From contig JAHBXE010000011.1 in NCBI GenBank assembly GCA_019636625.1, positions 1 to 64,000 of the forward strand: DNA of 64,000 nucleotides, in the 5' to 3' direction. A program made the translations under genes and the position numbers. Origin of the DNA: Phycisphaeraceae bacterium. GTDB taxonomy: Bacteria; Planctomycetota; Phycisphaerae; Phycisphaerales; UBA1924. Position 1 is the first letter of the stretch, and each line of letters opens with the position of its first letter. This document shows, piece after piece, positions 1 to 8,683 of this stretch. Under the pieces are notes generated by a model, which was not told the DNA's origin, did no database searches, and worked only from the letters and a program-made list of their open reading frames with translations.

Positions 1-9
1 CTCCACACA

Positions 10-86
10 CACTCCCCCACTCCGCCACTCCGTCACTCCGTCACTTCTTCACTCCGTCACTGCGTCACTGCGTAACTGCGTAACTG
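10..86. repeat. Octamer tandem repeat after the queD-like stop
   Basis: About nine imperfect copies of an 8-base unit (CACTCCGT and variants CACTGCGT, AACTGCGT) run up to the stop codon of the minus-strand gene at 88. Read on the minus strand the unit is ACGGAGTG, a rotation of the AGTGACGG unit found at 37238-37269. No coding or RNA role is seen. Confidence 0.8.
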
Positions 87-87
87 C

Positions 88-852
88 TCACCCAGGATAC
101 GTACAACTCGTCCGATCCGACTCCCACACCGTCACCGACACCAGCTTCGCCCCCGGCCTCGCCACCGCCGGCCCCAGAAGCTCGAAGCACACCCGCGCAA
201 TGTTCTCCACCGACGGGTTCAACCCCGAACCATCCAGAAACTCCGCCGTGTCCGCGTTCAGGTTCTTGTGGTCAAATCGCTGCACCACCACCTCGTCCGC
301 GATCCGCTCCAGCTCCGCCAGCGGCATCGCCGCCGCCTCCGTCACCGCCACGCACGGCTCAAACTGGTAGTTGTGCCCGTGCCCCCCCGGGTTGTTGCAC
401 TTCCCGTACAACCGACGGTTCTCCTCCGCCGAAAGCGACGGCGCGTGCAGCCGGTGCGCGGCACAGAAATCAAACTTCTGCCGGAGCAGAACCGTCCTGG
501 GTGCTTCCGTCTTCACTTCGAGCGAATAGTAAGGGCTCAGCTTCCACCGCACCGAGTGCAGCCCGGCCAGCGGCAAACCCCCAACCACCTCCCGCAACGT
601 CTCCCCCGCATCGCCCGCCCCCAGCGCCGCATGGATCCGCGGCACCGCGTGCGCCCGCACCGCCGCATCGATCTCCTTGATGTTGATCAGGTACCCCTTC
701 ACCGGGTCAATCTCGCCGCGGCAGGACACCACCAGCTCGTAATGCGCCCCCAGCCCGATCATCGCGGGATTCCCCGCGTACCCGTTCGGCCCCCGATCGG
801 GAACCACGCCCGGCGTCAATGAAAACCGAACTGTCCGTGTCAACAGCACCAC
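88..852 (-). CDS. queD: 6-pyruvoyltetrahydropterin/6-carboxytetrahydropterin synthase (QueD-like), tandem T-fold
   Basis: The C-terminal half (about residues 122-254) has the marks of the PTPS/QueD family: zinc ligands H133 (AAHRLH) and H158/H160 (GGHGHNY), a Cys at 152 just before them, FDHKNLN near 193 and NPSVENIA near 212. The family makes 6-carboxytetrahydropterin from dihydroneopterin triphosphate on the queuosine/7-deazaguanine route. At 254 residues it is about twice the usual QueD length. The first half (residues 30-65, GLGAHYEL then GEIDPVKGYLINIKE) resembles the same fold but lacks the HGH zinc pair, so it looks like a catalytically dead duplicate domain. No other queuosine gene is nearby. 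The family call is firm; the exact substrate is not. Confidence 0.85.
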   Translation of the reverse strand: MVLLTRTVRFSLTPGVVPDRGPNGYAGNPAMIGLGAHYELVVSCRGEIDPVKGYLINIKEIDAAVRAHAVPRIHAALGAGDAGETLREVVGGLPLAGLHSVRWKLSPYYSLEVKTEAPRTVLLRQKFDFCAAHRLHAPSLSAEENRRLYGKCNNPGGHGHNYQFEPCVAVTEAAAMPLAELERIADEVVVQRFDHKNLNADTAEFLDGSGLNPSVENIARVCFELLGPAVARPGAKLVSVTVWESDRTSCTYPG

Positions 853-971
853 GGGCCCATCGTAGCCAATCCCTCCACCTTCCCTTGCGAGGTCTGCTCT
901 CCTTCAATGTCGCGGCGGCACATCCGCCGATGCGCACCCGTCGAAGTCACGCACATCACCCGGACACCCCC

Positions 972-1574
972 ATGCTCCACACCATCCTGTCGTGCCTCGC
1001 CTTCCTCGCCGCCACCCTCCTTCAACCCGAGGTGAAGCAGGAGACCCAGCCCGCCGCCCGCCCCTCCGCTCCCCCCGCAACGGCCATGTCCCCGCTCTCC
1101 TTCAAGATGAAACTCATCGACGGCAAGGAGCAGGACCTCGCCGCCTACAAGGGCAAGGTCGTCATCATCGTGAACGTCGCCAGCAAGTGCGGCTACACCG
1201 CCCAGTACGAGCACCTCGAAGCCCTCTACAAGGCGAAGAAGGACGCCGGCCTTGTCATCCTCGGCTTCCCCGCCAACAACTTCGGCGGTCAGGAGCCCGG
1301 CACCAACGAGGAAGTCGCCAAGTTCTGCAAGGACAAGTTCGGCGTCACCTTCCCCATGTTCGAGAAGATCAGCGTCAAGGGCGACGACGCCCACCCGCTC
1401 TACAAGTCTCTCGCCGCGCTCCCCGCCCCCCTCGGCGGCGAGCCCAAGTGGAACTTCACCAAGTTCATCATCGCCCGCGACGGCGCCGTCGTCGCCCGCT
1501 TCGACGCCAAGAAGCGCGGCGGCCTCGAAGACGGCCTCGTCGAAAAGATCGACGAACTCCTCGCCGCCAAGTAG
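972..1574 (+). CDS. Glutathione peroxidase family protein, probably exported
   Basis: This is a thiol peroxidase of the glutathione peroxidase family, reducing peroxides at the expense of a thiol donor. The tetrad residues can be seen: C73 in NVASKCGYT (Cys rather than selenocysteine), Q108 in FGGQEPG, and W160/N161 in WNFTKF. The start at 972 gives a hydrophobic leader (LHTILSCLAFLAATLL) followed by a Pro/Ala-rich linker, suggesting export to the periplasm. An upstream in-frame start at 819 would overlap the divergent queD-like gene and bury the leader, so I reject it. The mature domain of about 160 residues is normal length. The in vivo thiol donor (thioredoxin or glutathione) is unknown. 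Confidence 0.88.
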   Translation: MLHTILSCLAFLAATLLQPEVKQETQPAARPSAPPATAMSPLSFKMKLIDGKEQDLAAYKGKVVIIVNVASKCGYTAQYEHLEALYKAKKDAGLVILGFPANNFGGQEPGTNEEVAKFCKDKFGVTFPMFEKISVKGDDAHPLYKSLAALPAPLGGEPKWNFTKFIIARDGAVVARFDAKKRGGLEDGLVEKIDELLAAK

Positions 1575-1630
1575 CCCACCCCCTCACGCCAAGTCCCCGT
1601 GCCGGGCAGCCCCACCGCTCTCCGGATGGC

Positions 1631-1730
1631 ATCACCGCTCCCTGGGTGAAAGCACCGCTGCTTGGGTGGAAGCACCGCTGCTTGGGTGGAAGCACCGCTG
1701 CTTGGGTGGAAGCACCGCTCCGCGGTGCGC
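1631..1730. repeat. 20-bp tandem repeat
   Basis: Three exact copies of the 20-base unit AGCACCGCTGCTTGGGTGGA occupy 1651-1710, with a degenerate copy on each side (1631-1650 and 1711-1730). The array lies between the peroxidase stop (1574) and the 6-phosphogluconolactonase start (1891). With no spacers between units it is a minisatellite, not a CRISPR. The rest of 1575-1890 is C-rich with no recognisable gene. Confidence 0.9.
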
Positions 1731-1890
1731 TCCCTCCCCCACCCCCCCATCACCCTCCCCGGTGACCACACCGCTCCGCGCCGTGCTCCCCTCCCCCTCC
1801 CACACGCCCAACAAGGAACCACTTTCCTCCGCCGCCCACATTTCAACTCCCCCGCTGGCAATTCCAACCCCCGCGCCCCACAATACCCCC

Positions 1891-2703
1891 GTGACGGACA
1901 CGAACCCCACTCCCCCCCCTCTCGCCGCCACGCCCATCGAGGTCGCCTCCTCCCTCCCGCCGCGCCCCAACCTCCCCGGCTCCGTCGTCCTGCGTGCCAC
2001 GGTCGAGGACCTGATCGATTCCATGGCCGCGGACCTGCTCTTCCACGCCCGCAACTGCGTCCGCGCCTTCGGCGACTTCCACCTCGCCCTCTCCGGCGGC
2101 GGCACACCCGAACCCTTCTACCGCCGGCTGATGTACGACCCCAACTACCGCGACCTCCCCTGGAAACGCACACATCTGTGGATAGTCGACGAACGCCGGG
2201 TCGACCCCGACGACGACCGCTCCAACTTCAAGATGATCCGCGAGACCCTCGTCGTCCACTCCGACATCCCGCGCGAACAGGTCCACCCCATCCCCGCCCT
2301 CGCCGACGACGCCGACACCCGCTACGAAGCCGAACTCAAGGAGACCCTCGCCTGGCGCGAGAAGGGCCACGACCGCCTCGACTACACCCTCCTCGGCATG
2401 GGGGCCGACGCCCACACCGCCAGCCTCTTTCCCCACTCCCCCGCCCTCGAATCCCAAGGCCGCCTCGTCGCCATCAACGCCGGCCCCACTGTCACGCCCC
2501 CCGATCGCATCACCATGACCTTCGACCTCCTCAACGCCTCCCGCTTCATCGCCGTCATGGTCACCGGCGAGAAGAAGCGCGACACCATCGCCCGCATCGC
2601 CGCCCTCAAGCGCGCCAACCCCGCCGAACTCCCCATCACCGGCATCCAACCCATCGGCGGCGAACTCCGCTGGTACCTCGACGCCGCGGCGGTGCCGGCG
2701 TAA
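1891..2703 (+). CDS. pgl: 6-phosphogluconolactonase (DevB/SOL type)
   Basis: Hydrolyses 6-phosphogluconolactone in the oxidative pentose phosphate pathway (cytosol). Family marks are LALSGGGTP near residue 67, a WIVDERRV strand with conserved Asp/Glu-Arg, and LLGMGADAHTASLFP near 168, the glucosamine-6-phosphate isomerase-like phosphate-binding region. The open frame reaches back to 1252, but residues before 1891 are low-complexity Ser/Pro and run through the tandem repeat and the end of the peroxidase gene. GTG at 1891 gives 270 residues, close to the family norm. No zwf or gnd is adjacent. Confidence 0.9.
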   Translation: MTDTNPTPPPLAATPIEVASSLPPRPNLPGSVVLRATVEDLIDSMAADLLFHARNCVRAFGDFHLALSGGGTPEPFYRRLMYDPNYRDLPWKRTHLWIVDERRVDPDDDRSNFKMIRETLVVHSDIPREQVHPIPALADDADTRYEAELKETLAWREKGHDRLDYTLLGMGADAHTASLFPHSPALESQGRLVAINAGPTVTPPDRITMTFDLLNASRFIAVMVTGEKKRDTIARIAALKRANPAELPITGIQPIGGELRWYLDAAAVPA

Positions 2704-2858
2704 CGCCCTGCGCGGAGTCGCGCCCATCACGCGGAGGACGCGAAGACGCAGGCGCGTGTCAATTCACGGCGATGGCCGCGTCATGATGATGAATCGGTCC
2801 CCCACTTCGCGCTGTCCGCACCCCCTCCCCTCCTCCGCGTACGCTTCCACCCCCCACC

Positions 2859-3614
2859 ATGAACCTCTCCATCTCCCCCAACCCCGACATCGTCTTCAAG
2901 ATCCGCTACCGGGATGAGGACCTCCTCGTGGTGGAGAAACCCGCGCGGCTGGTGACGCAACCCGGCCGCGGCCACGAGGACGACACGCTCCTCAACGGCC
3001 TCTTCGCCGAGTTCGGTCAGCAGCTCCAGAATCTCGGCAAGGCCCGCGACTTCGGCTTGCTCCACCGGCTCGATCGGCAGACCAGCGGGCTGCTGATCGT
3101 GGGCCTCAAGCCCCGCGCGTACGATGCCCTGCGCAAGGCGTTCGCCCAGCGCGAGGTCAAGAAGTTCTACTGGGCCATCACCGCCAAGGCCCCCAACAAG
3201 CCCAGCGGCGTCATCAAGCGGCCCATCCTCGAAACCGACGACGACAAGAAACTGGCCAAGATCGCCGCCTCGGGCAAGCCCGCCCTCACGGCGTACCGCG
3301 TCCTGCAAACGGCGACCAAAGGCGAGGGACGTGCCGCCTTGCTGGAGTGCCGCCCCGTCACCGGCCGCCTCCACCAGGTCCGCATCCACCTGCACTCGAT
3401 CGGATGCCCCATCCTCGGCGACGAGTTCTACGCCCCCAAGTCCAAGCTGTTCGTCTCGCCTCGCCTCGCGCTGCACGCGCACCGGCTGGTGTTCAAGCAT
3501 CCAACGACGGGTGAGACAGTGGATGTGCGCTCCCCCTGGCCCAAGGACCTCGCGGCGGTGCTGAAGCGCCTTGGACTTGAGAAGCCCAAGGAGACCGCCG
3601 CCGAGGTCGAGTAG
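2859..3614 (+). CDS. RluA-family rRNA/tRNA pseudouridine synthase
   Basis: Isomerises uridine to pseudouridine in rRNA or tRNA. The catalytic motif HRLDRQTSG is at residues 69-77 with nucleophile D72, followed by the expected KFYWAI strand and the late RLHQVRIHLHSIGCPILGD motif. At 251 residues with the catalytic core starting around residue 15, it has no S4 RNA-binding domain, which fits single-domain RluA/RluC-like members. It ends 6 bp before the convergent hemW gene. The target nucleotide cannot be told from sequence. Confidence 0.9.
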   Translation: MNLSISPNPDIVFKIRYRDEDLLVVEKPARLVTQPGRGHEDDTLLNGLFAEFGQQLQNLGKARDFGLLHRLDRQTSGLLIVGLKPRAYDALRKAFAQREVKKFYWAITAKAPNKPSGVIKRPILETDDDKKLAKIAASGKPALTAYRVLQTATKGEGRAALLECRPVTGRLHQVRIHLHSIGCPILGDEFYAPKSKLFVSPRLALHAHRLVFKHPTTGETVDVRSPWPKDLAAVLKRLGLEKPKETAAEVE

Positions 3615-3620
3615 GCTCGG

Positions 3621-4904
3621 TCACGTGGACGGCACGAGGTCCATCAGCGACCCGGCGATCCCATCGGCCAGCAGCATGCCGTGATCGGTCAACCGGATCG
3701 ATCCTCCCGAGCGTTCAGCCAGGCCCTGGCGGGTGACATCGGCAAGATGACGGCCAAGGACCTGCGGATCAACGCCCGCCTCACTCATATCCGTGTGCAG
3801 CCGCTGCTCGACGAGGCCCTCGCGGGTCCGCAGACCCGTCATGATCCTCTCGCGGAGCGCACGCGCGGGGTCCGGCGGCTCCCACTCCGTGATCGGGGCC
3901 AAACCGTTGTCGTCAAAGTCGAGGTAGTCATCGAGGCGGGGCGTGTTCTTCCAGCGGTGGCCCCGGAAGTGGCCGGAGGCGGATGGGCCCGCGGCGAGCC
4001 AGTCTTCCGCTCGCCAGTACGCGAGGTTGTGGCGGCACTCTTCGCCGGGCCCGGCGTAGTTGCTGACCTCGTAGCGGTCCATGCCCCGGCTCCGGATCAG
4101 GCGGAGCGTCGCCCCGTACATCTCGACCTCGGTGTCTTCATCCGCCGGCCGGAACTCGCCCCGTTTCAGGCGGGCGGTCATGGCGGTGTTGGGCTCGTAG
4201 GTAAGGTTGTAGCACGAGAGATGCGTGGTGCCGAGGTCGAGGGCGGTGGCGAGGTCGCGCTCCCACTCGGCGAGGGTCTGACCGGGGATGCCGAAGATGA
4301 GGTCGATGTTCTGACGCCGAATGCCGGCGCGGCGGGCGGCGGCGAGGGCGAGCGCCACGGACTCGGGGTTGTGCCAGCGCTCGAGGGTCTTGAGGTGGCG
4401 GGTGTCGAAGGACTGGGCGCCCATGCTGACGCGATTGACCCCGCCGGCGGCGAGCATGTCCATCAACTCCGGCGTGACCGTCTCGGGGTTGCACTCGACG
4501 GTGAACTCGAGCGTGGGCGTCATGTCGAACGCCTCCCGCAGGGTGCGGAGCAGTTCGCGCCAGAGGGGAGGTCGGAGGAGGCTTGGCGTGCCGCCGCCGA
4601 TGAATATGGTCTCGATGGTTCCGGCCATGGGAGAGAGGGCGCGGAGTTCGCGGATGAGGCGGTTGGTGAAGGGTTCCTGGCGGTCGCGGGTGTCGACGAT
4701 GCTGTAGAAGTCGCAGTAATGGCACTTGTGGAAGCAGAAGGGGATGTGGATGTAGAGGGAGCGGGCGAGGGTCTTGGGATGGACACTCGAGGGGGCGGAA
4801 GCGGGCGCGGCAGGGGTTTCCTTGCCGGCGGGGGCAAGGCCGAGGGGGACGGCGGCGGAGAGGGGCCGTTGCCGCCACAGGGGAATGGAGGTATCGTGTC
4901 GCAT
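3621..4904 (-). CDS. hemW: HemW-like radical SAM protein
   Basis: A radical SAM protein of the HemW/HemN-like group. C57, C61 and C64 (CFHKCHYC after YIHIPF) form the CX3CX2C site for the 4Fe-4S cluster; FIGGGTPSLL follows, and the C-terminal third carries the HemN-type domain. HemW proteins bind heme and are thought to act as heme chaperones; they lack true coproporphyrinogen dehydrogenase activity. The first 45 residues are an Ala/Pro-rich extension, so a later start such as GTG at residue 41 is possible. It is divergent from the FHA gene, with 75 bp between starts. Confidence 0.88.
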   Translation of the reverse strand: MRHDTSIPLWRQRPLSAAVPLGLAPAGKETPAAPASAPSSVHPKTLARSLYIHIPFCFHKCHYCDFYSIVDTRDRQEPFTNRLIRELRALSPMAGTIETIFIGGGTPSLLRPPLWRELLRTLREAFDMTPTLEFTVECNPETVTPELMDMLAAGGVNRVSMGAQSFDTRHLKTLERWHNPESVALALAAARRAGIRRQNIDLIFGIPGQTLAEWERDLATALDLGTTHLSCYNLTYEPNTAMTARLKRGEFRPADEDTEVEMYGATLRLIRSRGMDRYEVSNYAGPGEECRHNLAYWRAEDWLAAGPSASGHFRGHRWKNTPRLDDYLDFDDNGLAPITEWEPPDPARALRERIMTGLRTREGLVEQRLHTDMSEAGVDPQVLGRHLADVTRQGLAERSGGSIRLTDHGMLLADGIAGSLMDLVPST

Positions 4905-4979
4905 CTTTCAGGCCCGCGGCGGCTGTCGGCCGCGGCTTGAGCGGACCCCGGACAGCCCCCTGCCAAGGATACGCCCCGC

Positions 4980-5543
4980 GTGAACGTCACCCTTGTCACC
5001 GTTGATTCCCGAGGCAAGACCCGCGACGCCGCGATGCGGCGAGCCCGACTGCTCATCGGCCGGCGAGAAGGATGCGACGTCCGCATCCCGATCGCGAGCG
5101 TTTCGCGCGAGCACTGCGAGGTGCGGATCGAGGATGGGCGGGTGTACGTGAAGGACCTCGGGTCATCCAACGGGACGTACGTGAACCGGCAGCGGGTGCA
5201 GGAAGTGCAGCTCTCGCCGGGGGACCTGATCGCGGTCGGGCCGGCGGTGTTCGTGACGAGGATCGACGGGTTGCCGGCGCAGATCGACGCGGCCAAGGCG
5301 TACGAGCAGGGATCGGCGCCGCAGGCGGTGGCGGCAACCAGCGGTCCGGGCTCGCGCCCGGCGTCACCTTCCTCACCCACGAAGATGGTTCCGCCCAAGG
5401 CCGGGGGCAAGAAGTCGCTGCTGGATGAGGAAGAAGATGAGCTCGACCTCCGCAGGCCGTCGAAGGACAGCGCCGACAGCAGCGCGAGCGAACTGGACTT
5501 TGACTTCCTGGATGAGGATGAAGAGGACAAGAAGAAGCTGTAG
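4980..5543 (+). CDS. FHA-domain protein
   Basis: Residues 20-95 form a forkhead-associated domain, which binds phosphothreonine: LLIGRREGCDV, then SVSREHCEV and LGSSNGTYVN, containing the key Arg, Ser/His and Asn positions. Residues 110-187 are a low-complexity, acidic tail (runs of Asp/Glu and a Lys-Lys end) with no second domain. The start is GTG at 4980. It probably docks onto a Ser/Thr-kinase substrate, as planctomycetes are rich in such kinases, but none is encoded nearby. It ends 13 bp from a convergent gene. Confidence 0.87.
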   Translation: MNVTLVTVDSRGKTRDAAMRRARLLIGRREGCDVRIPIASVSREHCEVRIEDGRVYVKDLGSSNGTYVNRQRVQEVQLSPGDLIAVGPAVFVTRIDGLPAQIDAAKAYEQGSAPQAVAATSGPGSRPASPSSPTKMVPPKAGGKKSLLDEEEDELDLRRPSKDSADSSASELDFDFLDEDEEDKKKL

Positions 5544-5556
5544 TGAGGGGGCAGAA

Positions 5557-6774
5557 CTACCTCTCACCCCGCAGCCATTGGAGTCGCTCGGCTTCGAGCT
5601 TGGCGAGCGTTTCCTTCGCCCGCTTTCGACGGGCCTCCCGCGTTTCAACGGCGTACTTTGGCCCTGGCCTTTCGAGTTCGCGAATCTCCTGCTTGGTCTT
5701 CTCAATCTTGGCGTCGAGGGCGGCGACCGCGGTGTCCAGCATGGCCTTGGCGGAATCGAACTGGGCGTTGAGCTGCGAGAGCCGTTCGGGGTAGGGGCCA
5801 AGACGGCCTTTGATTCGTTCAAGGCGATTCATGATCACCTTCGGGCGCGACTTGGCTGAAAGCTGCGCCTCGTTTTCTCGGAAGATTCGATCGGCGGCCG
5901 TGGGGACTTGATCGTCAATCGGGCAGCGAATGCCCCGGGCGAGCAGTTCATCGGAGATGACTTCGACGATGGCGAGCGTTGTGCACTCCGCGCCGATGGG
6001 CCACCAGTCAACGGCGAGGCGGAGCGTGTAGCGGTGGCCGTTGTCGTTGTCACCCGCTGAGCTGGGCCACACAGGTCGAAAGAAGTAATGGTCTGAACTC
6101 GCGCCGTCGAGCGTTTCCAGTCGAACGTACAAAGAGACGTTGTGGAGCTGCCTTCCAGACACGTTGACGGCTTCGAGGTAAACGCCGTGCTCCTGCGCGT
6201 ACCAGTGCCGGATGCGGATGGTGCCGTCGTTGGTTTCCTGGCCCTTCGCAGCCTTGCGCAAGAGCGGCAAGATCCGCTGGTAGGCGGCGCGGCACTTGGC
6301 GTCGTAGCGTTCGCACCACGACAACACGGCCTTGTTCTTGGCAATTTCAAACCGGGCTCGCATCAGAGCGAGTGTGATTGCAAGTTCGGGGTGGGTGATC
6401 GGGTCAAGATCGATTGCCGGAAGGATGATCTCACGCAGCGCCGGCGTGATGCTGTGACGCGATTCAACCAAGAATGACCGCACATCTCGATAGGCAGCGC
6501 GGAGTGATGGGTGCGCGTCGAACAGGTGTTCATTGAACTCCCGTTCGCTGGTCCACTCTTCCATGACCGCGGCAACAGTGGCCGGTTCCTGCTCACCAAG
6601 GGTCAGCTTGTTTCGCATGGAAATGTACGGCACGAAGGCGAGGAGCTGATCGCGGAGCGCCGGATCAACGGCGAGGGACTCCTCCGTCTGTGCCATTGTC
6701 GATGCCGGGGCCATCGCGGCGAACAAGGTGATGACAGCCGCGACGAATCGCGCGAGTGGGCGGGTTGTGCGCAT
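5557..6774 (-). CDS. Exported protein of unknown function with C-terminal coiled coil
   Basis: I do not recognise the family. The start at 6774 is fixed by an AGGAGGAGG Shine-Dalgarno five bases upstream and gives a clear signal peptide (LARFVAAVITLFAAMAPASTMAQ). Residues 30-290 are a globular, mostly helical then beta-containing region with isolated Cys. Residues 320-395 are charged and heptad-like, a probable coiled coil (for example ALDAKIEKTKQEIRELE). The frame is open upstream to 8445, but that part is antisense to purA and has no start signals. Probably periplasmic. Confidence 0.75.
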   Translation of the reverse strand: MRTTRPLARFVAAVITLFAAMAPASTMAQTEESLAVDPALRDQLLAFVPYISMRNKLTLGEQEPATVAAVMEEWTSEREFNEHLFDAHPSLRAAYRDVRSFLVESRHSITPALREIILPAIDLDPITHPELAITLALMRARFEIAKNKAVLSWCERYDAKCRAAYQRILPLLRKAAKGQETNDGTIRIRHWYAQEHGVYLEAVNVSGRQLHNVSLYVRLETLDGASSDHYFFRPVWPSSAGDNDNGHRYTLRLAVDWWPIGAECTTLAIVEVISDELLARGIRCPIDDQVPTAADRIFRENEAQLSAKSRPKVIMNRLERIKGRLGPYPERLSQLNAQFDSAKAMLDTAVAALDAKIEKTKQEIRELERPGPKYAVETREARRKRAKETLAKLEAERLQWLRGER

Positions 6775-6845
6775 TCGTGCCTCCTCCTGGTTGTGGAACT
6801 CCAGGGGCGGCATGGTACAAACTGGTGCCGGCTGACGCCAGAGGC

Positions 6846-7028
6846 TTACGCCGCTTCGGACTTGCCCTTGGCGGCGGGGTCGGCTTCGGGCTTGCCTTCG
6901 GGGATGCGGATGTTGGTCTGGCAGCCTTTGCAGCGGACAGTCTTGCCGCGGGCGGAGACGGGGACCGCGAGGATCTTGCGGCACGTCAGGTTCGGGCACA
7001 GGATGCGCAGCGTCTCTGGGTTGGCCAT
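6846..7028 (-). CDS. Small zinc-ribbon protein (60 aa)
   Basis: A 60-residue protein with CPNLTC at residues 11-16 and CKGC at 33-36, a CX4C...CX2C arrangement that would bind one zinc. The sequence between is typical of short planctomycete zinc ribbons (VPVSARGKTVRC). The C-terminus is a charged tail. It lies 71 bp upstream of the preceding minus-strand gene and is divergent from purA. Codon use and the intact Cys set argue that it is real. Function unknown. Confidence 0.7.
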   Translation of the reverse strand: MANPETLRILCPNLTCRKILAVPVSARGKTVRCKGCQTNIRIPEGKPEADPAAKGKSEAA

Positions 7029-7141
7029 GGCGGTCGCTCTCCGTGGGGGAAGATCGGCCGGATGGGGGCGCGGGTTTGGCGGGCGGGCCGGGGTTGCGGG
7101 TTATCGGCACTGGGAGGATCATGTTCCTATCCTGTCCGCGC

Positions 7142-8524
7142 ATGAACCACCGCACCCCGAAAACGGCGCAGCCCCCCCACTCGACGGCGATCATCGGCCT
7201 GCAATGGGGCGATGAGGGGAAGGGGAAGGCCGTGGACCGGCTCGCGGCGGACCACGATGTGGTCGTGCGGTTCAACGGTGGGGCGAACGCGGGGCACTCG
7301 GTGGTGGTCGGTGGGACTCGCTTCGCGCTGCACCTGATTCCGTCGGGGATCCTGCACCAGGGGAAGCTGGCGGTGATCGGGAACGGGGTGGTGGTGGATA
7401 CGGAGAAGCTTCTGCAGGAGCTGGAAGGGCTGGAGGGGCGGGGGGTGAAGACGGGGGGGCTGGTCCTGTCGGACCGGGCGCACATTGTCGCGCCGTACCA
7501 CAAGATGGAGGATTCGCTGCGGGAGGAGCTGCTGCGGGCTTCGATCGCGGGCGATTCGAGCGGGGGGGCGGCCAGCGGCGGGGGCGACATCGGGACGACC
7601 AAGCGGGGGATCGGGCCGGCGTACGCGGAGAAGATCCACCGGTCGACGGCGGTGCGGGCGGGGGACCTGCTGCGGCCGGAGGTGCTGCGGGAGAAGGTGA
7701 GCCGGGCGTGCATGTTCAAGAACTCGCAGCTTTCGGGGATGGCCGAGCGGGTCGGGGGCGCCACGGCGCGGGACTTCGTGCCGTTTGATCCCGAGAAGAT
7801 CTCGAGGGACCTGCTCGAGCATGGGGAGAAACTGCGGGCGCGGATCCAGGACACGACGTACCTGCTGCACGACCTGCTGTCGCAGGGGAAGCGGATCCTG
7901 TTTGAGGGGGCCAACGCGACGCTGCTGGATGTGGACCATGGGACGTTCCCGTTCGTGACGTCGTCGAGCACGACGGTGCACGGGATCGGGCCGGGGACGG
8001 GCGTATCGGAGCGGTGCCTGTCGAGCGTGCTGGGGGTGATGAAGGCGTACACGACGCGGGTTGGCCGCGGGCCGATGCCGACGGAACTGTTTGACGACAT
8101 CGGCAACCGGATCCGTGAGCGCGGGCGGGAGTACGGGACGACGACGGGCCGGCCGCGGCGGGTGGGATGGCTTGATCTGGTGGCGGTGAAGTACGCGGCG
8201 ATGGTGAACGGGATCACGGGGATCGTGCTGACGATGCTGGATGTGCTGGATGGGATCGATGAACTGCGGGTGTGCACGGCGTACGAGATTGACGGGAAGC
8301 GGACGGAGCGGTTCGTGCCGGATGGGCCGGAGTTGATCAAGGCCAAGCCGGTGTACACGGCGTTCAAGGGTTTTTCGGCGGACCTTTCGGGCGTTCGGAC
8401 GCTGGAGGACCTGCCGGCTGGGGCGCGGCGGTACCTGGAGTTCATCGAGAACTACGTCGGGGTGCGGCTGGCGCTGGTGGGCGTCGGGCCGGGACGGGAG
8501 CAGACGATTGAGTGTGGGGGGTGA
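7142..8524 (+). CDS. purA: Adenylosuccinate synthase
   Basis: Condenses IMP with aspartate using GTP, the first committed step to AMP. The N-terminal QWGDEGKGK (residues 21-29) is the PurA-type phosphate loop with catalytic Asp; FNGGANAGHS follows, then DIGTTKRGIGPAY and the late YGTTTGRPRRVGWLD motif. Residues 160-170 carry a small Gly/Ser-rich insert (GDSSGGAASGGGD) in a loop. ATG at 7142 gives 460 residues, slightly long for the family, with a short N-terminal extension. Upstream frame (from 7043) has no family similarity. Confidence 0.95.
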   Translation: MNHRTPKTAQPPHSTAIIGLQWGDEGKGKAVDRLAADHDVVVRFNGGANAGHSVVVGGTRFALHLIPSGILHQGKLAVIGNGVVVDTEKLLQELEGLEGRGVKTGGLVLSDRAHIVAPYHKMEDSLREELLRASIAGDSSGGAASGGGDIGTTKRGIGPAYAEKIHRSTAVRAGDLLRPEVLREKVSRACMFKNSQLSGMAERVGGATARDFVPFDPEKISRDLLEHGEKLRARIQDTTYLLHDLLSQGKRILFEGANATLLDVDHGTFPFVTSSSTTVHGIGPGTGVSERCLSSVLGVMKAYTTRVGRGPMPTELFDDIGNRIRERGREYGTTTGRPRRVGWLDLVAVKYAAMVNGITGIVLTMLDVLDGIDELRVCTAYEIDGKRTERFVPDGPELIKAKPVYTAFKGFSADLSGVRTLEDLPAGARRYLEFIENYVGVRLALVGVGPGREQTIECGG

Positions 8525-8536
8525 GGGGGAAGAGGG

Positions 8537-8640
8537 AGCGAGAGAGCGAGAGAGCGAGAGAGCGAGAGAGCGAAACAGCGAAACAGCGAGACAGCGAGTC
8601 AGCGAGACAGCGAGACAGGGGGGAGCGAGACAGGGGGGAG
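8537..8640. repeat. Octamer tandem repeat after purA
   Basis: Directly after the purA stop (8522-8524) about ten copies of an 8-base unit run in tandem: AGCGAGAG four times, AGCGAAAC twice, then AGCGAGAC variants. The array ends in purine-rich sequence before the stop of the convergent gene at 8684. Confidence 0.9.
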
Positions 8641-8683
8641 CGAGGCGGGGGGGCTTGGGGGTTGCCGAGGGCCTTGGGGCTGT

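Noticed and set aside
1631-1730. Possible CRISPR array
   Set aside because: Units are head-to-tail without spacers and there are no cas genes.
5557-8445. A 962-codon open frame on the minus strand
   Set aside because: Only the part ending at 6774 has a strong ribosome site and signal peptide; the rest is the antisense shadow of purA.
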